Assembly (NCBI RefSeq): GCF_013033355.1
Contig: NZ_WQDY01000014.1
Span: forward strand, 1 to 64,000
Direction: 5' to 3'
Length of the DNA stretch: 64,000 bases
DNA from: Ruegeria lacuscaerulensis
GTDB lineage: Bacteria; Pseudomonadota; Alphaproteobacteria; Rhodobacterales; Rhodobacteraceae
How positions within the stretch are numbered: position 1 is the stretch's first letter; each line of letters begins with the position of its first letter. A model generated the notes under the pieces. It saw only the letters and a program-made list of their open reading frames with translations. It did not search any database and was not told where the DNA came from. Positions 8,581-17,773 of the stretch are shown here, one piece after another. The translations under genes were made by a program, and so were the position numbers.

Positions 8581-9546
8581 GTGAGCAATGTGCTGACACG
8601 GGATGTTCTGATCAAATGGGCGCCCCTGATCGTCCTTTTGGTTTTGGTCCTGTTCTTTACGGCGATGGAGCCGCGCTTTTTTTCACTGCGCAACTTTGCG
8701 CGGATCGGAATTTCTTCGGCTCCGGCGCTGATGGTCGCTATTGGCGTGACATTCATCATCATTATGGGATCGATCGACTTGTCGATGGAGGGCACAGTTT
8801 CGGTTTGTGCCGTGGTGTTTGCTTTTGCTTTCATTGCTTTGGGTGGCACGTTGGCGTCCTGGGCGTGGCTTGCCATCCCTCTGGCCTTGCTTGTCGGCGG
8901 GGCAATCGGGTTAGTGAACGGGCTTGTGCATGTCTTGCTGAAGATACCGTCGTTTATGGCGTCTCTGGCGATGGGTTTCGTCGGCACTGGTTTCGCGCTG
9001 CTGCTGACAGGGGGCGACCGCATCCGAGTGGAGGATGACCTGTTCCGTTCGCTGCTGACCGAGCGTTGGTTCGGATTTCCCATCATGTGCTATGTCGCAC
9101 TTCTGTTTCTACTGATCGCTTGGTTCATCCAGTCCCGTACGACACTGGGCCGTAACTTCTATGCTGTTGGCGGGGGCGAGGAACTGGCTCATGCTTCAGG
9201 TCTAAACGTCAACCGCGTGCGGATCATGGGGTTTGCACTGGCCGGTGTCTTTTATGCGGTCGGCGCGTTGTTGGCCGTGGGGCGGATCGGTATTGCCGAG
9301 ACAGCGACAGGGTCGAATTTCATGTTCGTGTCGATCACCTCGGTTGTGGTGGGTGGTACTGCTCTGTGGGGCGGGATCGGCGGTGTCTGGAATACGCTGA
9401 TCGGTGTGTTGATCGTGAATGTCATTAACAACGGCATGGTTGTGATCGGATTGCCCGGCTACGTGCAAGACGGTGTTCTGGGCATATTGGTCATCGCCGC
9501 GGTGGTTCTATCGACCGACCGCAAATCCGTAACCTTCGTGAAATAG
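8581..9546 (+). CDS. Sugar ABC transporter permease (RbsC-like), first copy
   Basis: A 321-residue inner-membrane permease with about eight to ten hydrophobic segments. The family motif is around MGSIDLSMEGTVSV and the cytoplasmic coupling region is ASGLNVNRVRIMGFALAGVFYA. It starts at GTG (8581) with GGGAGGAAG seven to eight bases upstream. With the second permease at 11076 it should form a heterodimeric channel. Two different permeases flanking one ATPase is a frequent layout in this importer class. Confidence 0.9.
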   Translation: MSNVLTRDVLIKWAPLIVLLVLVLFFTAMEPRFFSLRNFARIGISSAPALMVAIGVTFIIIMGSIDLSMEGTVSVCAVVFAFAFIALGGTLASWAWLAIPLALLVGGAIGLVNGLVHVLLKIPSFMASLAMGFVGTGFALLLTGGDRIRVEDDLFRSLLTERWFGFPIMCYVALLFLLIAWFIQSRTTLGRNFYAVGGGEELAHASGLNVNRVRIMGFALAGVFYAVGALLAVGRIGIAETATGSNFMFVSITSVVVGGTALWGGIGGVWNTLIGVLIVNVINNGMVVIGLPGYVQDGVLGILVIAAVVLSTDRKSVTFVK

Positions 9547-9556
9547 GGGCGGGCAG

Positions 9557-11065
9557 ATGTACGAACTGATCAATGTCGACAAGAAATTCCCCGGCGTCCA
9601 CGCTCTGAAATCCGTGGACTTCAAGATCGGGCGCGGCGAGATCGTGGGCCTCGTTGGCGAAAACGGTGCGGGCAAATCCACCCTGATGAAGGTCATCTAT
9701 GGGGCACACCAACCCGACGGCGGCGACATCACCATCGACGGCACTAAGGTTCGGTTCCAGAACCCGCGTCAGGCGATGGATCACGGTATCGGCATGGTGT
9801 TTCAGGAACAATCGCTGATCACCAACCTGACCGTGATGGAGAACATCTTTCTGGGGTTCGAGCAGCAATTCGTCAGCTACGGCGTTATCAACTGGAAAGC
9901 CATGGCCGAGGCCGCGCGCAAGCAGTTGGCTAAAGTCAAACTGGACATCGATCCGGGCACCACAACCTCGAAACTGTCATTCGCGCAGCGACAACTGGTC
10001 GAGCTGGCCAAGGTTCTGACGCTAGAGGAACGGATCGACGGCGATCTTGTCATCCTGCTGGACGAACCAACCTCAGTTTTGGCAAAGGAAGAGGTCGAGT
10101 TGTTGTTCTCGCTGGTGCGTGAGCTGACAAAACGGGCGTCGTTCATCTTTGTCAGCCACCGAATGGACGAGGTTCTTGACCTGTCCGACCGTATCTATGT
10201 GATGAAAGATGGCGAAGTTGTAGACGTCGTCGCCCATGACGATGCGAATGTTGATGCGATCCAACACAAGATGGTCGGGCGCGATGTCGACAAGGAATAT
10301 TACCGCGAGCAGAAGCAAAAACCTTATCAGGTTGAGGCAAAGCCGCTGGTTGCCTTCCAGAACGTGACTGCAACGGGAAAGTACTCGGACATTTCATTCG
10401 ATCTGCGCCCCGGCGAGGTTTTGTGTCTGGTCGGCACCGAAGGCTCGGGACGCGAGGCGATCTTGCGCACGATCTTTGGGCTCGAAACTCCATCTGCCGG
10501 TGCCGTAAGCATCAAGGGCGTGCCAGTCAGCAAATTCAACGCGCAAGTCGGGGTCGCCAACGGCGTTGGTTACATCCCTCGCGAACGCAAGGTTGAAGGG
10601 ATCGTCGCAGGCATGAGCGTTTACGAAAACATGACGCTCAGCCAGATGGGAAACTATGCCAATTCGGGCGTGTTGCGGATTGGTGAGGAAAAAACGCTGG
10701 CTCGCCGATGGATCGATCGTTTGGCGATCAAGACACCAGATGTCTACAAGGATTGTGGCGGGTTGTCGGGCGGCAACCAGCAAAAGGTTGTGCTAGCCAA
10801 ATGGCGCTCGGCCGGGTCCGATATCATCCTGCTGGATCACCCGACGCGCGGTCTGGATATCGGCGCCAAAGAAGATGTCTATGACATGGTACGCGAGATG
10901 TCGGATGACGGCGTCGGCATCATTCTGGTCGCTGACACTTTGGAAGAGGCCATTGGCCTCAGCCACACGATTATCGTCCTGAAGGACGGTAACGCCCAGA
11001 AACGTTTCGATTGCAGCCCAGGGGACAAACCGTCGCTGTATGACCTTGTCCATCACATGATCTGA
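9557..11065 (+). CDS. Sugar ABC transporter ATP-binding protein with two nucleotide-binding domains (RbsA-like)
   Basis: The 502-residue protein is a tandem ATPase typical of ribose/xylose/inositol importers. The N-terminal domain has Walker A GENGAGKS (about residues 34-41), signature LSFAQRQLVELAK and Walker B VILLDEPTS. The C-terminal domain has the degenerate Walker A GTEGSGRE, signature LSGGNQQKVVLAKW and Walker B IILLDHPTRGLD, where His replaces the usual catalytic Glu (LLDHP rather than LLDEP). Loss of catalytic residues in one site is common in RbsA-like proteins. It lies between the two permease genes with spacings of about 10 bases. Confidence 0.92.
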   Translation: MYELINVDKKFPGVHALKSVDFKIGRGEIVGLVGENGAGKSTLMKVIYGAHQPDGGDITIDGTKVRFQNPRQAMDHGIGMVFQEQSLITNLTVMENIFLGFEQQFVSYGVINWKAMAEAARKQLAKVKLDIDPGTTTSKLSFAQRQLVELAKVLTLEERIDGDLVILLDEPTSVLAKEEVELLFSLVRELTKRASFIFVSHRMDEVLDLSDRIYVMKDGEVVDVVAHDDANVDAIQHKMVGRDVDKEYYREQKQKPYQVEAKPLVAFQNVTATGKYSDISFDLRPGEVLCLVGTEGSGREAILRTIFGLETPSAGAVSIKGVPVSKFNAQVGVANGVGYIPRERKVEGIVAGMSVYENMTLSQMGNYANSGVLRIGEEKTLARRWIDRLAIKTPDVYKDCGGLSGGNQQKVVLAKWRSAGSDIILLDHPTRGLDIGAKEDVYDMVREMSDDGVGIILVADTLEEAIGLSHTIIVLKDGNAQKRFDCSPGDKPSLYDLVHHMI

Positions 11066-11075
11066 GGGCGAACAC

Positions 11076-12017
11076 ATGAGTTTTGAACGTATCAAACCGC
11101 ATTTGCCCTGGATCACTCTGTTGGTTCTGGTTCTGGTTGTCGGGGCTGCAGATTCCAACTTTTTGCGCCCTTCCAACTTGATTTCGATGGCGGCGGATAT
11201 CGTGCCGCTGTTCATCATGGCGCTTGGCATGACGTTCGCGATCTATATCGGCGGGATAGATTTGTCTGCGCAGTCGGTTGCCAACATGACCACAGTCGTG
11301 GCCACGATTGCCTTGCCAACCTTTGGCATTGGTGCCGCGTTGATCTGCATTCTAGCCGGTGTGGTTCTGGGCGGGGTTTCGGGCTTTGTCACGACGCGTC
11401 TATTTGTGCCGTCCTTTATCTCGACCCTTGCGGTTGGCGGCATCGCCTTTTCCGCCGCACAATACATGTCAGGGCAGCGCGCGCTGTTCATGGACGCTTC
11501 GCTTCGGGATTCGACCTTTGGTTGGATGACCGGATCGCTGGCGGGCATCCCCAGCGAATTGTTCATCGCCGCCGCGTTGGTTCTGGGTGCATGGTTCCTG
11601 CAATCACGCACCACCTTTGGCCGTGCGCTCAAGGCTGTGGGGGCGGGGGAACCTGCCGCCGTGGCCTCGGGCCTGAATGTCAATCGCATCAAGATCATGG
11701 CGTTCGCTCTGTCCGGTGGACTGGCGGCGATTGCGGGCTTGCTGTTTGCAGTGAAATTGTCCGGAGGCTCTCCCACTCTGGCAAACGGATTCCTGCTGCC
11801 TGCGATCGTCGCGGTTTTGGTGGGTGGAACACCGCTGACAGGTGGTGTGGGCGGAGTGATCAACACCCTGATTGGCACTCTGATCGTGGCTGTGATCCGG
11901 TCTTCGATGCTTTATTTTGAGGTCGACGCGACGCAACAGCAGATGGTGTTTGGCCTTATTCTGATTGTGGCCATCGCACTGACTATCGACCGAACCAAGC
12001 TGAGGGTTGTGAAATGA
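11076..12017 (+). CDS. Sugar ABC transporter permease (RbsC-like), second copy
   Basis: A 313-residue membrane permease homologous to the one at 8581, with corresponding elements IYIGGIDLSAQSVANM and ASGLNVNRIKIMAFALSGGLAA. Around nine hydrophobic segments are visible. Its stop overlaps the ATG of the alcohol dehydrogenase (ATGA at 12014-12017), which ties importer and catabolic enzymes into one transcript. It should pair with the first permease and the RbsA-like ATPase. Confidence 0.9.
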   Translation: MSFERIKPHLPWITLLVLVLVVGAADSNFLRPSNLISMAADIVPLFIMALGMTFAIYIGGIDLSAQSVANMTTVVATIALPTFGIGAALICILAGVVLGGVSGFVTTRLFVPSFISTLAVGGIAFSAAQYMSGQRALFMDASLRDSTFGWMTGSLAGIPSELFIAAALVLGAWFLQSRTTFGRALKAVGAGEPAAVASGLNVNRIKIMAFALSGGLAAIAGLLFAVKLSGGSPTLANGFLLPAIVAVLVGGTPLTGGVGGVINTLIGTLIVAVIRSSMLYFEVDATQQQMVFGLILIVAIALTIDRTKLRVVK

Positions 12018-13048
12018 CCCCGACCATGCGAGCGGCGGTGCTGACCGAACCCGGTCGGTTCGAGGTCACTGACGTCGCACGCCCCAACCCAGGCCGGGGT
12101 GAAGTTCTGGTTCGCATCATACGGGTCGGGATTTGCGGGACCGACATGCATATCTTTAACGGCCACTACGCGGCCGACAGCATGCCCCTGATACCCGGTC
12201 ATGAATTTACGGGCACAATTGCCGAGTTGGGCGAAGGCGTAGCCGGCCTGACGGTTGGTGCGCCGGTTGTGGTCGATATGAATATCGGTTGCGGCACATG
12301 CTATTGGTGCCGCCGGAATGAAATCCTGAACTGCCCCGAGATGCAGCAGATGGGTATCACCATGGATGGCGCCTTTGCCGAATACATCTGCGTCCCCGCG
12401 CGCCTTGTTATTCCAGCTCCGCAGGACACAGCTGCCGAAGTGTTGGCGTTGACCGAACCTTTGGCCTGTGTTGTGCGCTGTGCTCGTAAAGCCAACATCA
12501 CATTCGGCCAGTCGGTCGTGGTGCTGGGCGCGGGCCCCATCGGTAACCTGCACGTACAACTCTTGCGCACGATCGGGGCGGCGCCGATCATCGTTGCGGA
12601 TTTGTCCAAGGCGCGTGTGAACATGGCGCTCGAGGTCGGAGCGGATGTTGGTGTCACCGATCCAGACCAACTGGAACAGGTGGTCAGGGATCATACGGAT
12701 GGGCGCGGTGCTGATGTGGTGATCGAAAGCGTTGGCCTGCCTGCTCTTTATAAACAGGCCACCAAACTGGCTCGAAAAGGGGGTCATATCGCGGCCTTTG
12801 GACTGACTGGTGCAGGAGAGACCCTGCCTGTCGATATCCTGCAAACCATCCTGCAAGAGAATTCGATCAAAGGTTCTGTCGCTGGGATGGGGCAGGATAT
12901 GCATGACGCGCTGACCCTGTTGACCCACGGTCGGATAAAAACTGAACGCTTTATCCAAGCGATTTATCCGCTGGATCGCATTCAGGAAGCTTTCGACAGT
13001 TTCCAGGATCGTCCGACTGATCTGAAAACCCAAATAACGATGACGTAA
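12014..13048 (+). CDS. Zinc-dependent alcohol/polyol dehydrogenase (MDR superfamily)
   Basis: A 344-residue medium-chain dehydrogenase of the sorbitol/threonine dehydrogenase type. The catalytic zinc site is marked by GICGTDMH and GHEFTG. Four structural-zinc cysteines lie in GCGTCYWCRRNEILNC, and the NAD-binding Rossmann motif is VVLGAGPIGN. It oxidises a secondary alcohol of a polyol or sugar with NAD(P). Coupling to the upstream permease by ATGA overlap suggests it acts on the imported compound or an early product. The exact substrate is not readable from sequence. Confidence 0.88.
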   Translation: MTPTMRAAVLTEPGRFEVTDVARPNPGRGEVLVRIIRVGICGTDMHIFNGHYAADSMPLIPGHEFTGTIAELGEGVAGLTVGAPVVVDMNIGCGTCYWCRRNEILNCPEMQQMGITMDGAFAEYICVPARLVIPAPQDTAAEVLALTEPLACVVRCARKANITFGQSVVVLGAGPIGNLHVQLLRTIGAAPIIVADLSKARVNMALEVGADVGVTDPDQLEQVVRDHTDGRGADVVIESVGLPALYKQATKLARKGGHIAAFGLTGAGETLPVDILQTILQENSIKGSVAGMGQDMHDALTLLTHGRIKTERFIQAIYPLDRIQEAFDSFQDRPTDLKTQITMT

Positions 13049-13072
13049 ACGCCAGAGAGGGAGGAGCTCAGC

Positions 13073-13630
13073 ATGACCGTCGAAGTCTATACATCCAAAC
13101 CAGAAGGCATGATCCCAAACAGCCGTTTTCCCCTGCTGATCCATCGAGGAGCAATCCCAGGTGGCGGCGTGGATGCCGTCAAGGCCCGGTTCCGCGCAAA
13201 TGGCTGGGGCAACAACTGGGAATATCCGGGCGTTTACGAGTACCCGCATTTCCATTCGACATCTCATGAATGTCTGGGATGTGCGCGGGGCTGGATGGAG
13301 TTTAACCTATCTGTCGAAGGTTGGACTCGGGTCCGGATCGAGGCTGGTGATGTTATCGTCATGCCTGCGGGTGTCAGTCATGAGATGGTCGGACGATCCG
13401 ACGATATCATGATGTGCGGCGGTTACGCCGGGGGCCGCGACTGGGACAATATTCAAGAGGCTTTTTTGACTCCGGAAATGTTCCAGGCGGCCGCCAAACG
13501 GATCATGATGCTGCCGATTCCGGATAAAGACCCTGCGACCGGTGAAATTCTGCACCAATGGCATGACGCGCCGTCCTCGGTGGATGGTGGGTGGAACGAT
13601 TTCCGCGATGGCCTGGACGCCTCTGCCTGA
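13073..13630 (+). CDS. Cupin-domain protein
   Basis: A 185-residue single-domain cupin. The metal-binding motif is spread over YPHFHSTSHE (motif 1) and GVSHEMVG (motif 2), and VIVMPAGVSHE is the classic second cupin strand. GGGAGGAGC lies upstream of the ATG. Its position between two dehydrogenase genes suggests an isomerase, hydrolase or dioxygenase step on a sugar-acid intermediate. The family is too diverse to name the reaction. Confidence 0.75.
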   Translation: MTVEVYTSKPEGMIPNSRFPLLIHRGAIPGGGVDAVKARFRANGWGNNWEYPGVYEYPHFHSTSHECLGCARGWMEFNLSVEGWTRVRIEAGDVIVMPAGVSHEMVGRSDDIMMCGGYAGGRDWDNIQEAFLTPEMFQAAAKRIMMLPIPDKDPATGEILHQWHDAPSSVDGGWNDFRDGLDASA

Positions 13631-13653
13631 CGCTTTTTTTCGGAGCCCCGACT

Positions 13654-15156
13654 ATGGACCAAAACGCACAGATACTTACACCGCCTTCCGAGCCCCGTGA
13701 ATTTGGGTTCTTCATGGCCGGCAAATGGGTTCCCGCCGGTGATCGCGACGTGTTCGAGCGGTCCTCGCCGGGTCATGGCGTGCCGGTCACGCGCATCCCG
13801 CGCTGTACCGAGGATGATCTGAACGAGATCGTCGCATCGGCGCGCACGGCGTTCGATGATCGCCGCTGGTGCGGGTTGTCCGGGTCTGACCGCGCGGCTG
13901 TTTTATTGAAAGCGGCCGATCTGATCCGCCAGCGCACCGATAAGATCGCCTATTGGGAAACGTTGGAGAACGGCAAGCCCATCGCGCAGGCGCGGGGCGA
14001 GATTAGCGGTTGCGTTGGTATGTTCGAATTCGCTGCCGGTCTGGCGCGAGCTTTGCATGGGGAGAGTTTCAACAACAGCGGCGATGGCGCGTTGGGGATT
14101 GTCACCCGTGAGCCGGTTGGCGTTGTCGGCCTGATCACGCCTTGGAACTTCCCTTTCCTGATCCTGTGCGAGCGGGTGCCTTATATCCTCGCTTCGGGCT
14201 GCACGATTGTTGCCAAACCTTCCGAGGTGACCAGTGCCACGACTTTATTGCTGGCCGAGATCCTGTCGGAAGCAGGACTGCCGGATAGTGTGTTCAATGT
14301 GGTCACCGGATCAGGCAGCGTGATCGGCCAGAAGCTGGCGGAACACATGGATGTGGATATGCTGTCCTTTACCGGCTCGACCGCTGTTGGCCGCTCGGTC
14401 GTTGCGGCGGCGGGGCAGAGCAATTTCAAAAAGCTGGGGTTGGAACTGGGCGGTAAGAATCCGCAGATTGTCTTTGCTGATGCGGACCTTGAAGATGCAG
14501 CCGATGGTGTGGCCTTCGGCATCGCGTTCAACACCGGCCAGTGTTGCGTTTCCGGTGCGCGCCTTTTGGTCGAACGCTCGATTGCAGAAAAGTTTGCAGG
14601 CATGGTCGCGGACAAGCTGCGCAAGGTCCGCGTGGGCGATCCGTTGGACGAACGCACCCAGGCGGGCGCGATCACGACAAACGCGCAGAACCGCACCATC
14701 CTGTCCTACATCGCCAAGGGTCAGGAAGAGGGCGCGACCCTGCTGATCGGGGGCGGAACGCCCGAAATCTCGGGCGGGCAATATATCGACCCGGTGGTAT
14801 TCACTGATGTGACCAACGACATGGCCATAGCGCGCGAAGAGATTTTCGGCCCGGTTCTGGTTGTGATCCCGTTTGATACGATTGACGAAGCGATCTCGAT
14901 TGCCAACGATACTGAATACGGTCTGGCGGCAAGTGTTTGGACCAAGAATATCGACAGGGCGCTGACCATCTCTCGCCGCGTTCAGGCCGGACGGTTCTGG
15001 GTCAACACAACTTTAGCTGGGGGGCCTGAACTGCCGATTGGCGGGTTCAAGGCGTCCGGTTGGGGCCGCGAGGCCGGGATGCACGGCGTCGAGGAATATA
15101 CGCAGATCAAGTCGATCCATGTCGAGATCGGCAAGCGGTCGCATTGGGTAGAGTAA
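13654..15156 (+). CDS. NAD(P)-dependent aldehyde dehydrogenase
   Basis: A 500-residue ALDH from the ATG at 13654, which has CGGAG upstream. An earlier in-frame start at 13591 would add 21 residues unlike the family. Motifs: LITPWNFPF, TGSTAVGR (cofactor), LELGGKNPQ with the general-base Glu, NTGQCCVSGARL with the catalytic Cys, and EEIFGPVLVV. It oxidises an aldehyde to a carboxylic acid, presumably the product of the neighbouring GMC alcohol oxidase or zinc dehydrogenase. Its stop TAA shares its last A with the next gene's ATG. Confidence 0.9.
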   Translation: MDQNAQILTPPSEPREFGFFMAGKWVPAGDRDVFERSSPGHGVPVTRIPRCTEDDLNEIVASARTAFDDRRWCGLSGSDRAAVLLKAADLIRQRTDKIAYWETLENGKPIAQARGEISGCVGMFEFAAGLARALHGESFNNSGDGALGIVTREPVGVVGLITPWNFPFLILCERVPYILASGCTIVAKPSEVTSATTLLLAEILSEAGLPDSVFNVVTGSGSVIGQKLAEHMDVDMLSFTGSTAVGRSVVAAAGQSNFKKLGLELGGKNPQIVFADADLEDAADGVAFGIAFNTGQCCVSGARLLVERSIAEKFAGMVADKLRKVRVGDPLDERTQAGAITTNAQNRTILSYIAKGQEEGATLLIGGGTPEISGGQYIDPVVFTDVTNDMAIAREEIFGPVLVVIPFDTIDEAISIANDTEYGLAASVWTKNIDRALTISRRVQAGRFWVNTTLAGGPELPIGGFKASGWGREAGMHGVEEYTQIKSIHVEIGKRSHWVE

Positions 15157-16754
15157 TGGCAAACGGATTTGACTATATCATCGTTGGTGGCGGATCAGCG
15201 GGCTGTGTTTTGGCCAATCGCCTGACCGAAGACGGCGCCGTCAGGGTGTTACTGCTTGAGGCGGGCGGAAAGGACAATCACCCGTTGATCCACATGCCTG
15301 TGGGCTTTGCCAAGATGACGGACGGGCCGCATACGTGGGGTTTTAACACCGTCCCGCAAGTCAACGCCAATAACCGCGAGATCCCCTATGCTCAGGGCCG
15401 GGTGATCGGTGGTGGAAGCTCGATCAATGCCGAGGTGTTCACGCGCGGCAACCCGGTCGATTATGACCGTTGGGCCAATGAGGAAGGATGCGAGGGCTGG
15501 GCCTTCAAGGATATCCAGAAGTACTTCATTCGCTCCGAACGCAATGCGATCCTGTCCGGAGACTGGCACGGGACCGAAGGGCTTTTGGGTGTGTCCAACA
15601 TCCCGGACCCGCAAGAGATGACCCGCGCCTTTATACGCTCGTGCCAAGAGGCGGGCATCCCTTATAACCCCGACTTCAACGGGGCGGTTCAGGAAGGTGC
15701 AGGTGTTTACCAGACGACCACCTGGAATGCGAAACGCTGCTCGGCCGCTGTGGGATATCTGAAACCGGCGATGTCGCGCGGGAACCTGACGGTCAAAACT
15801 GGGTGTCAGGTGCATCGGATTGTCATCGAAAATGGCCGGGCGACCGGAGTGGAATTTGATCAGGGCGGACAGGTTGAAACCGCATCGGCGGATCAGGAGG
15901 TGCTGGTCACTTCGGGCGCGATCGGAACACCCAAGCTGATGATGCTGTCGGGTGTCGGCCCCGCCGCGCATCTGCGCGAGCACGGGATCGAGGTGAAGCA
16001 AGACTTGCCCGGTGTGGGTGAGAACCTGAACGACCATTTCGGCATCGATATCGTGGCCGAACTGAACGGGCACTATAGTCTGGACAAGTACAACAAACCT
16101 CATTGGGCGGCCTGGGCCGGAATACAGTATTACTTGTTCGGCTCGGGGCCTGTGACCTCGAACGTGGTTGAAGGCGGGGCGTTCTGGTATGGCGACGACA
16201 CGGCCCCCGTGCCGGATTTGCAATTTCATTTCCTTGCAGGTGCCGGTGCCGAGACCGGGGTACCCAGCGTGCCCAAAGGCAGCTCGGGTATTACGCTGAA
16301 CTCATACACTGTGCGTCCCAAGGCCCGTGGTACAGTGCGCCTGCGGTCAAACAAGGTCGAGGATATGCCGCTGGTCGATCCCAATTTCCTGGGTCACCAT
16401 GATGATCTGAAAATCTCGGTCGAAGGGGTGAAACACAGTGTCGAGATTTTCCGGCAGAAAAGTCTGCAAAACTACATCCGCAAAATTCACTTCCCCGGTG
16501 ACAACGTGAAAACACAGGCCGAATACGAGGCCTATGCCCGCCAATATGGCCGGACATCTTATCACCCGACATGTACCTGTAAAATGGGTGTGGATGAGAT
16601 GGCGGTCGTTGACCCGCAAATGCGGGTGCGCGGGATTGACGGGCTGCGGATCTGCGACAGTTCAGCCATGCCCAGCCTGATTGGGTCTAACACGAACGCA
16701 CCGACGATCATGATGGCCGAAAAAGCGGCGGACATGATCCGGGGCAATCACTGA
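15156..16754 (+). CDS. GMC-family FAD-dependent alcohol oxidoreductase (choline-dehydrogenase-like)
   Basis: A 532-residue flavoprotein from the ATG at 15156, overlapping the ALDH stop by one base. The FAD motif is [16 protein letters not shown] at the N-terminus, with the GMC signature [18 protein letters not shown]. The active-site region [11 protein letters not shown] supplies the catalytic His, and the C-terminal [13 protein letters not shown] closes the FAD site. It oxidises a primary alcohol to an aldehyde, passing electrons to the respiratory chain or oxygen. With the adjacent ALDH it makes an alcohol-to-acid pair. It is the last gene before a terminator. Confidence 0.9.
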   Translation: MANGFDYIIVGGGSAGCVLANRLTEDGAVRVLLLEAGGKDNHPLIHMPVGFAKMTDGPHTWGFNTVPQVNANNREIPYAQGRVIGGGSSINAEVFTRGNPVDYDRWANEEGCEGWAFKDIQKYFIRSERNAILSGDWHGTEGLLGVSNIPDPQEMTRAFIRSCQEAGIPYNPDFNGAVQEGAGVYQTTTWNAKRCSAAVGYLKPAMSRGNLTVKTGCQVHRIVIENGRATGVEFDQGGQVETASADQEVLVTSGAIGTPKLMMLSGVGPAAHLREHGIEVKQDLPGVGENLNDHFGIDIVAELNGHYSLDKYNKPHWAAWAGIQYYLFGSGPVTSNVVEGGAFWYGDDTAPVPDLQFHFLAGAGAETGVPSVPKGSSGITLNSYTVRPKARGTVRLRSNKVEDMPLVDPNFLGHHDDLKISVEGVKHSVEIFRQKSLQNYIRKIHFPGDNVKTQAEYEAYARQYGRTSYHPTCTCKMGVDEMAVVDPQMRVRGIDGLRICDSSAMPSLIGSNTNAPTIMMAEKAADMIRGNH

Positions 16755-16777
16755 AATCGATTTACCTCCCCGAACTG

Positions 16778-16806
16778 GCGGCGCCTTGAATGGGCGCCGC
16801 TTTTTT
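16778..16806 (+). terminator. Rho-independent terminator of the importer/oxidation operon
   Basis: GCGGCGCC (16778-16785) pairs perfectly with GGCGCCGC (16793-16800) around a 7-base loop and is followed by six T residues (16801-16806). It lies between the convergent GMC and aldo/keto reductase genes. Confidence 0.85.
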
Positions 16807-16808
16807 CT

Positions 16809-17627
16809 TTAGTCCCAATCGGGGGCCCAAGGCACCAAGTCCTCGGTGACGATCCGATAACCTACCTGGGTCATGGCGTCGATCCGATCCATATCGACGT
16901 TGGACAAGATGAAATTCATCACGTCAAAATTGGCCTGAATGTTGGCGCGTTTTGTAGACATGGTGTTGATCGGAACACCCTTTTGCAAAATCCAACGCAA
17001 CACGACTTGTCCGGCGGTTTTTCCGTAGCCTTGACCGATCTCGGCAAAAATCGGGTGCTTGAAAACCTCTCCACGCGCCACTGAGCAATAGGACGACAAA
17101 GGGATGCCCGTTTCAGAGGCGGCTGCCAGAAGCACATCTTGGTTCAGCAGCGGGTGAAACTCGACCTGATTGGACACGATCGGTGTTTCGATGATCTTGA
17201 CTGCGTCTCGCATCATTTGCGCGGTATAGTTTGAGACGCCGATGTTCTTTGCCAGACCCTTTGCATGAGCCTGTTCAAGCAATTTCAAAGATGGCGCGAT
17301 ATCCCCCCCTATATGTGGCCAGTGCAACAACAGGACGTCCACGTAATCAAGGCGAAGCTTCTTAAGGCTTTCTTCCACGGATGGCAGGAACGCGTCGTCA
17401 CTGAAATTGTCCGGATGCACTTTGGTCGTGACGCACATTTCATCTCGTTTCAGGCCAATTTCGGCCAGCGCGTCACCGGTTTCCTTCTCATTTTCATACA
17501 TTTGAGCGGTGTCAAAGGACCGATACCCGATCTCGGCTGCAATCGCCATCGAGTCGCGAAGTTCTGCTCCGGTCAGGGGGAATGTGCCGAAGGTACGCTG
17601 ATAAGTGTTTTGAAAATAGATGTTCAC
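16809..17627 (-). CDS. Aldo/keto reductase (2,5-diketogluconate-reductase-like)
   Basis: A 272-residue NADPH-dependent reductase from the GTG at 17627, which has GGGAGG six bases upstream. The catalytic tetrad is recognisable: Asp in FDTAQMYENE, Tyr in the same segment, Lys in TTKVHPDNF and His in LLLHWPH. Cofactor residues fall in the C-terminal INTMSTKRANI. It would interconvert a sugar-derived carbonyl and alcohol. It is transcribed alone, with operator site 2 just upstream, so it appears co-regulated with the island. It differs in subfamily from the aldo/keto reductase at 24570. Confidence 0.88.
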   Translation of the reverse strand: MNIYFQNTYQRTFGTFPLTGAELRDSMAIAAEIGYRSFDTAQMYENEKETGDALAEIGLKRDEMCVTTKVHPDNFSDDAFLPSVEESLKKLRLDYVDVLLLHWPHIGGDIAPSLKLLEQAHAKGLAKNIGVSNYTAQMMRDAVKIIETPIVSNQVEFHPLLNQDVLLAAASETGIPLSSYCSVARGEVFKHPIFAEIGQGYGKTAGQVVLRWILQKGVPINTMSTKRANIQANFDVMNFILSNVDMDRIDAMTQVGYRIVTEDLVPWAPDWD

Positions 17628-17655
17628 GGTGATCCTCCCAAAGAACAAACTCAAT

Positions 17656-17675
17656 AAGTAACTTATTAGTTACTT
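17656..17675. promoter_or_regulatory. TetR-type operator (site 2), perfect inverted repeat
   Basis: AAGTAACT-TATT-AGTTACTT is a perfect 8-4-8 inverted repeat. It lies 28 bases upstream of the aldo/keto reductase GTG, downstream of a minus-strand TTGACC at 17688-17683. It is the best copy of the five related sites and defines the consensus. Confidence 0.75.
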
Positions 17676-17740
17676 GAGGTTCGGTCAATTCCCTTGTTTT
17701 GGTTATTTTTGTTGCTTTTCGGTGCACCTGAAGGCATAAC

Positions 17741-17760
17741 TTATAACCAATTAGTTACTT
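17741..17760. promoter_or_regulatory. TetR-type operator (site 3) over a -10 box
   Basis: TTATAACC-AATT-AGTTACTT has a perfect right half-site. The left half contains TATAAC (17742-17747), a near-consensus -10 box on the plus strand, placed to give a leader of about 20 bases before the CoA-transferase ATG at 17774. Repression by occlusion is the simple reading. Confidence 0.65.
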
Positions 17761-17773
17761 TCGTGAGGATCGC

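Noticed and set aside
11912-13267. Long open frame (451 codons) on the minus strand opposite the zinc alcohol dehydrogenase
   Set aside because: It is antisense to well-supported genes in high-GC DNA and its translation has no family-like features.
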